Assembly: GCF_051903925.1 (NCBI RefSeq)
Contig: NZ_CP173678.1
Span: 1,426,001-1,490,000, forward strand
Length of the DNA: 64,000 nucleotides
DNA from: G051903925 sp051903925
GTDB lineage: Bacteria > Pseudomonadota > Alphaproteobacteria > Zavarziniales > Zavarziniaceae
Direction: 5' to 3'
Shown here: positions 40,251 to 49,532 of the stretch, piece after piece
Layout of the letters: each line of letters opens with the position of its first letter
Position numbering within the stretch: position 1 is the first letter of the stretch
Notes under the pieces: model-generated
What the model was told of the DNA's origin: nothing
Database searches by the model: none
Seen by the model: the letters and a program-made list of their open reading frames with translations, nothing else
Program-made: the position numbers and the translations under genes

Positions 40251-42503
40251 TCAACCGGTCGCGAGGGCGACGATCGTGGGCTCGGTCTGGTCGAGCGGGC
40301 CCGGGGAGGCCGCGGCGCTGTCGCGCTGGGCCAGCAGCAGCCGCTCCAGGTCGGCCAGGGGCATGGGCCGCGCCAGCAGGAAACCTTGAAGCTCGTCGCA
40401 GCCTTCGGCCCGCAGGACGTCCATCTGCAGCGGCGTCTCGATCCCCTCTGCCGTGACCGCCATGCCCAGGGCGGAGGCCAAGCGGATGATGGTCTGGACG
40501 ATCGTGCGGGCTTCGCCCTCGGGCTTGATCTCCTTCACGAAGCGGCGGTCGATCTTCAGCCGGTCGAAGCGGAAATCCATCAGGTAGCCGAGCGAGGAGA
40601 AGCCTGTGCCGAAATCGTCCAGTGCGATACGGACGCCAAGCGCCTTGATCTCGTGCAGGCTGTCCTTGGCGCCGCCATAGTACTCGAACAGGACGCTTTC
40701 GGTCAGTTCCAGCTCCAGGCGGGCCGCGGGCAGACTGGTGCGCTGCAGCACCCGCGCCACCAGGTCGGCGGCCCCCGACTTCTGGAACTGCATGGGCGAC
40801 ATGTTCACGGCGACCGTCAGGTCGGGCCATGACACCAGGTCCAGGCACGCCGTCTCCAGCACCCAATGGCCCAGGTCGTGGATCAGGCCCGTGCGCTCCG
40901 CCAGTGGGATGAACCGCGCGGGCGAGACGGCCCCCAGCGTGGGGTGGGTCCAGCGGACCAGCGTCTCAACCCCCGTCACGGCGAGCGTGCGCGCGTCGTA
41001 GCGCGGCTGGTAGACCAGGGAGAACTCGTTGCGGGCCAGCGCGCCGCGCAAGTCGGCTTCAAGCTTCTGCTGAAGTGTCGCCTCCTCGCCCAGGCCATGG
41101 TCATAGGCGCGGATGCGGGTGCCCTCGGCCCGGGCGGCGTGCATCGCCATGTCCGCGCATTGCAGCAGCCGCTCTGCCGTGCGGATGGCGCCATCGGCCC
41201 GGGCCAGCCCCACGGTCACGCCGACATGGGCCTCGATCCCATCGACGTCCAGCGGCTGCTCCAGCGCCTCTACAAGGCGGCGGGCCAGGGCCTCCATGGC
41301 CTCGGCCGGGGCGGCGGGCAGCAGGACGGCGAAGTCGTCCTGGCCGGTCCGGGCCACCAGGGCATCGGCCCCCACGACCTGGCGGATACGGTCAGCCGCG
41401 CGGCGCAGCAGGCCGTCGCCCACGACATGTCCGAACACATCGCTGATCAGCTTCACCCGGTCCAGTCCCAGCAGCAGGAGGGCCGAGCGTTCCTCTGCCA
41501 GGGTCAGGCGCTTGGTCGCCTCGATCTCGAACCCCTGGCCGTTGAGCTCCAGGGTCACGGGGTCGAGCGCCGACTTCTCGCGCATATCGGCATAGGCGCG
41601 CGTCAGCCGCCGGCTCCACCCGTCGACCAGGCGGGCGGTGTGGCGGGCATTGCGCAGCAGCAGCACCATCAGGATGCCCAGGAAGGCAAAGCCGCCGAGT
41701 AGCCAGGGCAGCACGAAGCGGACCATTTCCTGGCCGGGCCTGGCCGGCGTCCAGCACAGGTCGCCCAGGGCGGCGCCTGCGGGGTCGCGCAGGGGCAGGC
41801 CGCTGGTGCCGCTGCGGCAGGTGCCCGGCGGCGCCAGGCGCATATCGCTGAGCAGCATCGTGCGCCCCAGCGCCGCCAGTGCGGCGTCGTCCAGCCGGCT
41901 GCCGAACACCAGCACCGGCTGTGGGCCTGGCTGAAGCGGAATGGTGGGATCGGCGGCCGGGCTCACGACCTCCGCCGCGATCAGCAGGGGCGGCTCGCCG
42001 GGGAGAGGCGCCAGCAGCATGGGGGGCCTGATGCCGTCGGCCGTGTCGCGCGCCTGGTGCGCCAGGTCCCGCAGCGTCTCGCGCAGCGGCGCGGGCAGGG
42101 CACCCATGACCAGGACGCCGTCGGTCAGGGCATAGCGTGCATCATCGTCCGCGCCGACCACCGCCACCAGGTTGAAGCCCAGGTCGGAATGCAGCGTCGG
42201 GCCCATGTTCTCGCGCTGATAGGCCCAGTCCAGGTCGACCTGGGGCAGGACATGGCGGTAGGCATCGCCCCAGGCGGCATAGTCGTGCAGGGAGCGCTGC
42301 AGATGGGCGCGATGCGCATCCAGCGCGCGCTCAGCCAGGGCGCGGGACTGAAGCTCGGCGGCGGCGTCCTGCTCGGCTGCGATCTGGAACAGCAGGACGA
42401 CGGCCATAACGACGGTCGCGGCGACCAGGGCCACGATCCAAGGGGTAAGGCACCGCCCCACCCAATCGGAAACGGCCTTGTCGTCTGCTGCGGGGGTGAT
42501 CAT
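40251..42503 (-). CDS. GGDEF/EAL cyclic-di-GMP protein, probably a phosphodiesterase
   Basis: A 750-residue membrane protein with two transmembrane helices (about 20-45 and 285-305) flanking a CHASE4-like periplasmic sensor (SLHDYAAWGDAY). A GGDEF domain with a broken signature (GQDDF in place of GGDEF) and an EAL domain follow. The EAL signature reads ETLVRW, keeping the metal Glu, and the other catalytic segments are intact (NMSPMQF, ELTES, ALDDFGTG, LKIDRRFV, TAEGIET). So cyclase activity is unlikely and c-di-GMP hydrolysis likely. ATG 42503 has GAGGCG close by; an upstream start at 42554 is possible. Confidence 0.88.
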   Translation of the reverse strand: MITPAADDKAVSDWVGRCLTPWIVALVAATVVMAVVLLFQIAAEQDAAAELQSRALAERALDAHRAHLQRSLHDYAAWGDAYRHVLPQVDLDWAYQRENMGPTLHSDLGFNLVAVVGADDDARYALTDGVLVMGALPAPLRETLRDLAHQARDTADGIRPPMLLAPLPGEPPLLIAAEVVSPAADPTIPLQPGPQPVLVFGSRLDDAALAALGRTMLLSDMRLAPPGTCRSGTSGLPLRDPAGAALGDLCWTPARPGQEMVRFVLPWLLGGFAFLGILMVLLLRNARHTARLVDGWSRRLTRAYADMREKSALDPVTLELNGQGFEIEATKRLTLAEERSALLLLGLDRVKLISDVFGHVVGDGLLRRAADRIRQVVGADALVARTGQDDFAVLLPAAPAEAMEALARRLVEALEQPLDVDGIEAHVGVTVGLARADGAIRTAERLLQCADMAMHAARAEGTRIRAYDHGLGEEATLQQKLEADLRGALARNEFSLVYQPRYDARTLAVTGVETLVRWTHPTLGAVSPARFIPLAERTGLIHDLGHWVLETACLDLVSWPDLTVAVNMSPMQFQKSGAADLVARVLQRTSLPAARLELELTESVLFEYYGGAKDSLHEIKALGVRIALDDFGTGFSSLGYLMDFRFDRLKIDRRFVKEIKPEGEARTIVQTIIRLASALGMAVTAEGIETPLQMDVLRAEGCDELQGFLLARPMPLADLERLLLAQRDSAAASPGPLDQTEPTIVALATG

Positions 42504-42639
42504 TCGCCTCGTCACGCCAGATGGCTGCCGCCATTGCGGGCGACATGCAGGCATCCTAGGCGGCGGGCGTAAACAAGGCGTAAGCAGAACGTTCGGTCTA
42601 GCGACCTATATGCATGCTGACGGCGTGGTACTGGCTGGA

Positions 42640-42676
42640 CCGCGCCGAACCGGGGAATGGCCCCGTTCCGGCGCGG
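42640..42676 (-). terminator. Hairpin downstream of sodB
   Basis: An imperfect long stem pairs CCGCGCCG (42640-42647) with CGGCGCGG (42669-42676), and CGGGG (42651-42655) with CCCCG (42661-42665). It begins 11 bases after the sodB stop on the minus strand. No T-run follows. Confidence 0.5.
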
Positions 42677-42686
42677 CATCGCGCGA

Positions 42687-43286
42687 TCAGAGGCGCGATT
42701 CGGCCAGTTCGTAATTCGCCAGGGTGTCCAGGAAGTTCTGGGTGTAGTCCGGACGGCGATTGCGGAAGTCGATGTAGTAGGCGTGCTCCCACACGTCGAA
42801 GGTCAGCAGGATCTTGCCCTCGCCCGTCGAGATGGGGCTGGCCGCGTTCGGGGTCTTGGTGACCTTCAGCTTGCCATCCGGCGCCAGGACCAGCCAGGCC
42901 CAGCCGGAGCCGAACTGCGTGGTGGCGGCAGTCTTGAACGCATCCTTGAACTGCGCGACCGAGCCGAAATCCTCGACCAGCTTCTTCTCGAGCTTGCCAG
43001 GAATGGCGCCGCCCTTGGGCGACAGGCTGTGCCAGAACTCGGTATGGTTGATGACCTGCCCGGCATTGTTGAAGACGGGCGTCAGGTCGGCCTTGTCCTT
43101 GCTGAGCAGGACCAGTTCCTCAAGCGACTTGCCCTTCAGCGCGTCGTTCTTTTCGACCAGGCCGTTCAGCGCGGTCACATAGGCCTGGTGATGCTTGCCA
43201 TGATGGTACTCGAAGGTCTCCTGGCTCATCCCCTTGGCGGCGAGGTCGGCAGGATTGAACGGCAGCGGCGGAAGTTCGAAGGCCAT
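42687..43286 (-). CDS. sodB: Superoxide dismutase, Fe type
   Basis: A 199-residue enzyme converting superoxide to oxygen and hydrogen peroxide. Metal ligands appear in YHHGKHHQAYV, NHTEFW and DVWEHAYY. The AATTQFGSGWAWLV segment, with Gln placed as in iron enzymes, and the MAFELPPLPF N-terminus favour the iron form. The start is set by AAAGGAG. No signal peptide, so it is cytosolic. Confidence 0.94.
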   Translation of the reverse strand: MAFELPPLPFNPADLAAKGMSQETFEYHHGKHHQAYVTALNGLVEKNDALKGKSLEELVLLSKDKADLTPVFNNAGQVINHTEFWHSLSPKGGAIPGKLEKKLVEDFGSVAQFKDAFKTAATTQFGSGWAWLVLAPDGKLKVTKTPNAASPISTGEGKILLTFDVWEHAYYIDFRNRRPDYTQNFLDTLANYELAESRL

Positions 43287-43407
43287 GCGAGGGCTCCTTT
43301 GGCGTTCGCGACGATTGCGGCCCGGCCTTGCGCCCCGACGCGCCACCCGGCCCGTGGGCCAGGCAGCCGTTGCGCGCAACCGTCGGGAAAGGGCGGGCCG
43401 AACCGAA

Positions 43408-43439
43408 ATGCGGCGCCACGATACAGAGCGGCGCCGCAT
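43408..43439. terminator. Inverted repeat between the redoxin gene and sodB
   Basis: A perfect 10-bp inverted repeat ATGCGGCGCC and GGCGCCGCAT with a 12-base loop, about 57 bases downstream of the redoxin stop and 120 bases upstream of sodB on the same strand. It could terminate the redoxin message or act as an operator for sodB. Confidence 0.45.
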
Positions 43440-43495
43440 CACCCAACCCCTAAAAGGCCAGGGGCACAAGGGTTCCGCGGCGCCGCCCGTGCCGG

Positions 43496-44137
43496 TCAGG
43501 ACTGGTACTTGATCGTGCAGCCATAGGGGCGGGTGATCGCCTCCGCGACCGGGCGACCGGCGGCCAGGTCGTCCAGGGCCGCGCGGACGTGGTTGCGGGC
43601 CCCGTCCAGGCTGGCCGGGTCTGCCTGGGGCTTGTCGTCGATGCCGCCCATGAACACCAGCGTGCCTGTGCCATCGATGATGTACATGTGCGGCGTGACC
43701 TGCGCGCCATAGGCCTTGCCCATCGCGCCGTCCGGGTCCAGGACGACGGCGGTGGGGGCGGCGCTGCGGCTGGCGGTCAGGTCGTCGGCCTTGGCCGGCT
43801 CGACAAAGCCCTGGGTGCCGGGCGCCGACGAGATGACCGTGAGCCACACCACGCCGGCGCCGGTGGCGTCGCGCTGGACGGACTGCATGTTGCCGGAATT
43901 GTAGTGCTTCTGGACATAGGGGCAGCCGTCATTGGTCCATTCCAGGACCACCGTCTTGCCCTTGAACTCGTCCAGGGTGCGGGTCGCGCCCTTGGTATCC
44001 AGCACCTGGAAGGCTGGCGCCGGTGCCCCGATCGTGGGCGCCGCCAGGGCGGGGGATGTTGCGGAATTCAGTCCGTAGCCAATGCCCAGCGCCAGGGCGA
44101 GGGCGCCGATGCCGGCCAGGAAGTGGCGTCGCGTCAT
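43496..44137 (-). CDS. Periplasmic thioredoxin/peroxiredoxin-like protein
   Basis: A 213-residue AhpC/TSA-type redoxin with an N-terminal export signal (MTRRHFLAGIGALALALGIG, cleavage near ALA-AP, about residue 33; the RR pair hints at Tat). The active segment is WTNDGCPYVQKHY with a single peroxidatic-type Cys instead of CxxC. A second Cys lies at the C-terminus (PYGCTIKY) and could resolve it. It lies 55 bases downstream of the dsbD-like gene, so its reducing partner is probably that protein, recalling the PprX-type envelope peroxiredoxin served by ScsB in Caulobacter (inference). Confidence 0.82.
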   Translation of the reverse strand: MTRRHFLAGIGALALALGIGYGLNSATSPALAAPTIGAPAPAFQVLDTKGATRTLDEFKGKTVVLEWTNDGCPYVQKHYNSGNMQSVQRDATGAGVVWLTVISSAPGTQGFVEPAKADDLTASRSAAPTAVVLDPDGAMGKAYGAQVTPHMYIIDGTGTLVFMGGIDDKPQADPASLDGARNHVRAALDDLAAGRPVAEAITRPYGCTIKYQS

Positions 44138-44192
44138 GTCCGTGGTCCTTGGAGTTTCGGGGCTCTGTGCGTGTACGTGCGCGACGCCGGAT

Positions 44193-46394
44193 TCAGTTCA
44201 GCCGGGCCACCGCCTCGGCCACGATATCGGGCGTCAGGATCTGGGGCAGAACTTCGGGCTGGCGGCCGGAGCCGGGCTTCGGGAACAGGACATACAGGGG
44301 CACGCCGCTGCGGCCGAAGCGTTCCAGGAACGCGGTGATCTGCGGATCCTGCCGTGTCCAGTCGCCCTTCAGGTAGGTGATGCCCGCGCGCGCGAAGTCG
44401 TCGCGCACGGCCTCCCCCGAAAGGGCCACGCGCTCGTTCACCAGGCAGGTGATGCACCAGGCGGCCGTCATGTTGACGAAGACGGGCGTGCCCTGGGCCT
44501 GCAACGCACCCAGCCGGTCGGCGGAATAGGCCTCGTGCACCGGCCCGCTGCCGCTGGCGCCGGGCAGCGCGGCGCTGGCCGGGGCCGGGCCCAGCGTGCT
44601 GCCGCCCAGGACGGCCAGCGCGATCGCGCCGGCCAGCGCCGCAATGCCCACGCCACGCCCGACCAGGCCCCACCCGCCGGACGCGGCCACCCGCCCCCAC
44701 AGCCACAGGCCCAGGGCGATCAGCAGGGCGCCGACCAGCACGACGGCGACGGCGTCCGGCCCCGCCTGCTGGGCCAGGACCCAGACCAGCCAGATTGCCG
44801 TCGCGTACATGGGAAAGGCCAGCAGCTGGCGCAGCGTCGTCATCCATGGCCCCGGCCGCGGCAGGCGCCGCGCCAGGCCCGGCATCAGGCTGAGCAGCAG
44901 GTAGGGCAGTGCCAGGCCCAGGCCCAGCGCCAGGAACACCGCCAGTGCCACGGCCCAGCCTTGCGTCATGGCAAAGCCGATCGCCGCTCCCATGAAGGGC
45001 GCCGTGCAGGGCGTTGCCACCACGACCGCCAGCGCGCCGGTGAAGAAGGCGCCGGCATGGCCCGAGCGTTCGGCCAGGCCCTGGCCCACGCCCTGCAGGC
45101 GGCCGCCCAGTTCGAACACACCGGTCAGGTTCAGGCCCAGCGCGAACATCAGGTAGGCCAGCAGGGTGACGACCAGCGGCGATTGCAGCTGGAAGCCCCA
45201 GCCCACCGCCGCCCCCGCGGCCTTGACCGCGATCAGCAGGCCCGCCAGGGCGGCGAAGGTGACCAGCACGCCCGCGGTGAAAACCAGGCCATGCACGCGC
45301 AGGTGCGCCGGCCTGTGGGCCTGCTCGACGAAGCCCAGCGCCTTCATCCACAGGATGGGAAACACGCACGGCATCAGGTTCAGGATCAGGCCGCCCAACA
45401 GCGCCCAGAGCAGCGCCTGGCCCAGGCCGATGCCGTCGGCGGCGGGAGTGGTCGTCTGGGTCAGGCCAGCACTCCCGCCCTGCACCGGCGCTGGCGGCGT
45501 CGTTGAGGCGCCTGCCGCGGCATCCGGCCGTGGCGCCGCATAGGCTGCCGCGACCGCGAAGCCGTCGGTGCGGGGTCCATCCGCCGTGTCCTGCGTGACC
45601 ACCAGCAGGCCGCGCACCGGCTCGGCCCGGGTCGCCAGCATCGTCCCGGCCTGGACCTCCAGCCGCAGGTCCTGGCCCGATGCCGCGAAGCGCTGGGGTG
45701 CCGCGTGCTCCAGGATCCCATAGGACTCGGGGAAGAACCAGATATCGGAAATGCGGCCCGCCGCCTGGGCCGTCGCCAGTTCGGGGACCGCGACATCGAG
45801 CACCAGCGTGCCGTCGGCAAGGCTGGCGCGGGCGCTACCGGGAAGGGGCCGGGCCTGGGCCGCCAGCGCCTTCTCGAAGCCGATCCAGTGCGCGGCATTG
45901 GTGCCGCCCGCCGCCGCCGCCACGGGAAGATCGAGGGTGAAGCGTCCTTCCTCAGGCACGCAGATCTCGGCGCAGACCAGCCAGGTCGCCTCCAGCCCCA
46001 GGCTCACGGTGCTGGCCGGCGCGGCGTCGGCGGGCACCGTCAGCGCCACGGGCATGGTCACCTCATGCTCGTAGCCATAGGACATCAGCGGGCCATAGGG
46101 GATCCGCTTGGGATTGGGCCAGGCAATCTCGTCCGCCGTGAAGCCGGGCGGAAGCGTCCAGGTCAGGCGCGGCGGCTCGCCCGCGTCGCCCGGGTTGGAC
46201 CAGTAGGTGTGCCAGCCCGGGATCAGCTTGAAGCGCAGCCCCAGCCATTGTGTCTGGCCGGGCACCAGGGCCATGTCGCGCGCGACAAGTTCTGCCTCGA
46301 CGTGCTCGGTCTTGACCACATTCGCCGATGCCGGCACCTGGCCGCCCACGGCCAGCAGGACGATCAGCGCCAGGATGGTCAGGACGTTACGCAC
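44193..46394 (-). CDS. Thiol:disulfide transporter of the DsbD/ScsB family
   Basis: A 733-residue protein that moves electrons from cytoplasmic thioredoxin to the periplasm. A signal peptide (about 1-24) precedes an N-terminal periplasmic domain with the Cys pair in WLVCAEICVPEEG. An eight-helix CcdA-like core follows with Cys in LNLMPCVFPIL and VVATPCTAPFM, and a C-terminal thioredoxin domain with AAWCITC. The long N-terminal domain without the DsbD immunoglobulin Cys arrangement favours ScsB-like over classical DsbD. It is transcribed with the downstream redoxin gene. Confidence 0.9.
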   Translation of the reverse strand: MRNVLTILALIVLLAVGGQVPASANVVKTEHVEAELVARDMALVPGQTQWLGLRFKLIPGWHTYWSNPGDAGEPPRLTWTLPPGFTADEIAWPNPKRIPYGPLMSYGYEHEVTMPVALTVPADAAPASTVSLGLEATWLVCAEICVPEEGRFTLDLPVAAAAGGTNAAHWIGFEKALAAQARPLPGSARASLADGTLVLDVAVPELATAQAAGRISDIWFFPESYGILEHAAPQRFAASGQDLRLEVQAGTMLATRAEPVRGLLVVTQDTADGPRTDGFAVAAAYAAPRPDAAAGASTTPPAPVQGGSAGLTQTTTPAADGIGLGQALLWALLGGLILNLMPCVFPILWMKALGFVEQAHRPAHLRVHGLVFTAGVLVTFAALAGLLIAVKAAGAAVGWGFQLQSPLVVTLLAYLMFALGLNLTGVFELGGRLQGVGQGLAERSGHAGAFFTGALAVVVATPCTAPFMGAAIGFAMTQGWAVALAVFLALGLGLALPYLLLSLMPGLARRLPRPGPWMTTLRQLLAFPMYATAIWLVWVLAQQAGPDAVAVVLVGALLIALGLWLWGRVAASGGWGLVGRGVGIAALAGAIALAVLGGSTLGPAPASAALPGASGSGPVHEAYSADRLGALQAQGTPVFVNMTAAWCITCLVNERVALSGEAVRDDFARAGITYLKGDWTRQDPQITAFLERFGRSGVPLYVLFPKPGSGRQPEVLPQILTPDIVAEAVARLN

Positions 46395-46590
46395 ACGGGC
46401 CCCCTTCCGCGCGGCCGGGGCTGCGCGTCTGCGCTAAACCTAGTGCACCCGCTCGACAGATCAACCCTGGGCCGCCGGGCGGCCGATCGTGAGTGCACAA
46501 ACGTTTTCACGCTTTCTTCACCGTGGCACCTGGACCATCCCGGCGACATGACCGGAGAGCCAGTCTGATGCCGAAGCCAGGGGACCGGCG

Positions 46591-47688
46591 ATGAGCGCTG
46601 TCACACGTCCGCGTGCCACCCAGGACGCCCCGCCGCAGGCGGAGGGCGAGGCCGCGCCCGAGCGCATCGTCGCCCTGGCCGGCGACATTACCGAGGCCGC
46701 GGGCACGAACCTGCGCAGCATCCGGCAGATCACCAGCCGCACCCGCATCCTGGCACTCAATGCGTCGATCGAGGCGGCGCGGGCGGGCGATGCCGGCCGC
46801 GGCTTCGCCGTCGTCGCCCAGGAAGTGCGCCATGTCAGTTCCGAGGTCGAGAGCCTGAGCGGCAACCTGCAGAAGGTTCTGGACGAGCGGCTCGCCCTGC
46901 TCCAGTCGCTGGGGCGCCGCATGGCGGACGAGGTCCGCGGCCAGCGCCTGGTCGACCTGGCCCTGAACGCGATCGAGATCATCGACAGGAACCTGTACGA
47001 GCGCACCTGCGACGTCCGCTGGTGGGCGACCGATGCGGCGGTCATCGCCTGTGCCGGCGATCCCACGCCCGCAGCCTGTGCCCATGCGGCGCAGCGCCTG
47101 GGCGTCATCCTGAACGCCTATACCGTCTATCTGGACCTGTGGATCGCCGATGCCACCGGGCGGGTGATCGCCCATGGCAGGCCGCAACGCTATCCGGGCG
47201 TCACGGGTGCCACCGTCGCGCAGGAGGCCTGGTTCACCCGGGCGATGCAGACCGCCTCGGGCGACGATTATGCCTGCAGCGACATCACCCGTTGCGCCCT
47301 GCTGGGCGGCCAGCCCGTCGCGACCTATGCCGCTGCGATCCGTGAAGGGGGCGAGGCGCGGGGGCGCATCCTGGGCGTGCTCGGCATTCATTTCGACTGG
47401 GGCAGCCAGTCCCAGGCGGTGGTCGACGGCGTGCGCCTGGCCCCGGACGAGCGTGACCGCTCGCGCGTGCTGCTGGTCGACGCGGACGGGCTGGTGCTGG
47501 CGGCGTCCGACGGCACGGGCGTGTTGGAGCAGCGCCTGCGCCTGCCCGGGACCGTGTCCGGCTATGGGCGGGACGCGTCGGGCGCCATGGTCGGTCATCA
47601 TCGAACGCCCGGCTACGAGACCTATCGCGGGCTGGGCTGGTCCGGCGTCATCGTCCAGGCGCCGCCCGGGCAACGGCCGAAGCGCTAG
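46591..47688 (+). CDS. Soluble chemoreceptor-like protein with inverted domain order
   Basis: A 365-residue protein with a short methyl-accepting signalling segment at the N-terminus (about 25-95, with NASIEAARAGDAGRGFAVVA and QEVRHVSSEV). A sensory region follows (about 120-355) resembling a Cache/PAS-like ligand domain (VYLDLWIADATGRVIAHG, AAIREGGEARGRILGVLGIH). There is no transmembrane helix, and only part of the coiled-coil hairpin, including the second half of the tip, is visible. ATG 46591 follows AGGGGA. It could dock to a chemoreceptor array or act elsewhere; no che genes lie nearby. Confidence 0.8.
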   Translation: MSAVTRPRATQDAPPQAEGEAAPERIVALAGDITEAAGTNLRSIRQITSRTRILALNASIEAARAGDAGRGFAVVAQEVRHVSSEVESLSGNLQKVLDERLALLQSLGRRMADEVRGQRLVDLALNAIEIIDRNLYERTCDVRWWATDAAVIACAGDPTPAACAHAAQRLGVILNAYTVYLDLWIADATGRVIAHGRPQRYPGVTGATVAQEAWFTRAMQTASGDDYACSDITRCALLGGQPVATYAAAIREGGEARGRILGVLGIHFDWGSQSQAVVDGVRLAPDERDRSRVLLVDADGLVLAASDGTGVLEQRLRLPGTVSGYGRDASGAMVGHHRTPGYETYRGLGWSGVIVQAPPGQRPKR

Positions 47689-47795
47689 CCGGGTGCACGT
47701 CTTTTTCCTGCACGCGTTCCAACACCTGGCGTCGAATTTTCCCCGGTGCGCCGGCCATTCTGGTAAAGCAAGGGCAGTCCACAAATGGTCCGGCG

Positions 47796-49517
47796 ATGAC
47801 AAGCGGCAATGGTATTCCGCGCGTCCTTCTGATCGTCCTGGCCTGTGCTGCCCTGGTAGCCAACAGCACGATCCTGTACGCAAGCCTGCAAAGCCTGATC
47901 GAGACGACCAACCGCGTGAAGCATTCGCTCGCCGTGAAGGGCGAGCTGGCGCGCATGGTGGTCGAGATGTCGAACGCGGAGTCGAGCCAGCGCGGCTATC
48001 TCCTCACCGCCGATATCCGCTATCTGGAGCCCTATTACAGCGCGTCCAACATCATCCGCTCCAAGGTGGAGCGGCTGCGGGAGCTGGTGTCGGACAACCC
48101 GGACCAGATCCGCCACGTCGACCAGATCGAGCGGATCACGGCCGCCAAGTTCGCCGAGATGGCCGAGACGGTCCTGCTGCAGAGTTCGGGCAACGGCACG
48201 GCCGCGGGCGAACTGGTCCGGCAGAACAAGGGCAAGGAGATCGCCGCCGCCTTCCACGACGCCATCGCGATGATGGAGCGGGCCGAGGGTACGCTGCTGG
48301 AGGAGCGCGAGGCCGAGGCCGCCCTGGCCCGCAACGCCGCCTTCGTCACCTTTGGCGGCTTCGTCGCGACGACCGTGGTGCTGCTCGCCGTCCTGGCCTT
48401 CCTGGGGCGGCGGGAAATCGTGCGCAAGGCCCAGGCCGCGACCGAGCACGAAACCCTGGCCCGGGAACTGCGCGAGCAGTCCGAACGCCTGCGCCGCGAG
48501 CGCAACGAGGTGGCGCAGCTGAACGAGGCCAGCAATTTCCTGCAGAGCTGCGACGACATGGACGAGATCTCCAGCGTCCTGGGCCCGTTCCTGGTGCGCC
48601 TGTTCCCCGATGCCGCCGGTGCAATCCACGTCACCGCGCCATCGCGCAACCGCCTGGACCTGGTCGCGGCGTGGGGCGGCGGGGCCTACCCTGCGCACTT
48701 CACGGCGCCCGCCTGCTGGGGCCTGCGGCGCGGCCAGGTCCATGCCCGCGGGGCGGACGATGTCAGCCCGGCCTGCGATCACCTGCCCCCCGACCACGCG
48801 GACTGCTGGTCCCTCTGCATCCCGCTTGTGGCGCAAGGCGAAACCCTGGGCCTGTTGTCGCTGGGCCATCACCAGGCGCCGGACGGACGCCAGGAATGGC
48901 GCGAGCTGCGCCGCCTGGCCGAGATGGTGGCCCGCCAGATCGGCCTGACCCTGTCGAACATCCGCCTGCGCGAAAGCCTGCGCAACCAGTCGATCCGCGA
49001 TCCCATGACCAAGGCGTTCAACCGCCGCCACCTGGAAGCGGTGTTCGAGAAGGAACTGGCCAAGGCCCGGCGCTTCGACCGCCCGCTCAGCGTCGCCATG
49101 CTCGATATCGACCATTTCAAGCGCTACAACGACGCCCATGGCCACCAGGCGGGCGACGCCGCCCTGATCGCCGTCACCCAGCACATCCAGGCCAATATCC
49201 GGGAGACGGACTGGCTGTTCCGCTATGGCGGGGAGGAGTTCCTGCTGCTGTTCAGCGAGACGGATTCAGCGACCGCCGCCGAACGCCTGGACCAGTTGCG
49301 GCAATCGGTGTCGGAACTCGGCATCGCGCTCGAGGGCATTGCGCTGCCCCATGTGACGGTGTCCTGCGGCGTTGCCGGCCTCAAAGAACAGGGTCAGGGG
49401 TTCGAGGACCTGGTCGCTGCCGCAGATCAGGCGCTCTATGCCGCCAAGAAGGCCGGCCGCAACCAGGTCGTCCGCGCGCCGGACGCCGCCACGCCCCCGG
49501 CGCGCATCGCCTCCTGA
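47796..49517 (+). CDS. Diguanylate cyclase with CHASE3 and GAF domains
   Basis: A 573-residue protein with an N-terminal helix, a periplasmic CHASE3-like four-helix sensor (MSNAESSQRGYLLTADIRYL) and a second helix (about 183-206). A GAF domain (about 245-390) and a GGDEF domain follow, with an intact GGEEF. The inhibitory RxxD site lies five residues before it (RETD-WLFRY-GGEEF), so an active, product-inhibited cyclase is expected. It lies 107 bases after the chemoreceptor-like gene in the same direction. Confidence 0.93.
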   Translation: MTSGNGIPRVLLIVLACAALVANSTILYASLQSLIETTNRVKHSLAVKGELARMVVEMSNAESSQRGYLLTADIRYLEPYYSASNIIRSKVERLRELVSDNPDQIRHVDQIERITAAKFAEMAETVLLQSSGNGTAAGELVRQNKGKEIAAAFHDAIAMMERAEGTLLEEREAEAALARNAAFVTFGGFVATTVVLLAVLAFLGRREIVRKAQAATEHETLARELREQSERLRRERNEVAQLNEASNFLQSCDDMDEISSVLGPFLVRLFPDAAGAIHVTAPSRNRLDLVAAWGGGAYPAHFTAPACWGLRRGQVHARGADDVSPACDHLPPDHADCWSLCIPLVAQGETLGLLSLGHHQAPDGRQEWRELRRLAEMVARQIGLTLSNIRLRESLRNQSIRDPMTKAFNRRHLEAVFEKELAKARRFDRPLSVAMLDIDHFKRYNDAHGHQAGDAALIAVTQHIQANIRETDWLFRYGGEEFLLLFSETDSATAAERLDQLRQSVSELGIALEGIALPHVTVSCGVAGLKEQGQGFEDLVAAADQALYAAKKAGRNQVVRAPDAATPPARIAS

Positions 49518-49532
49518 GTGGGAGGGGAGCGG

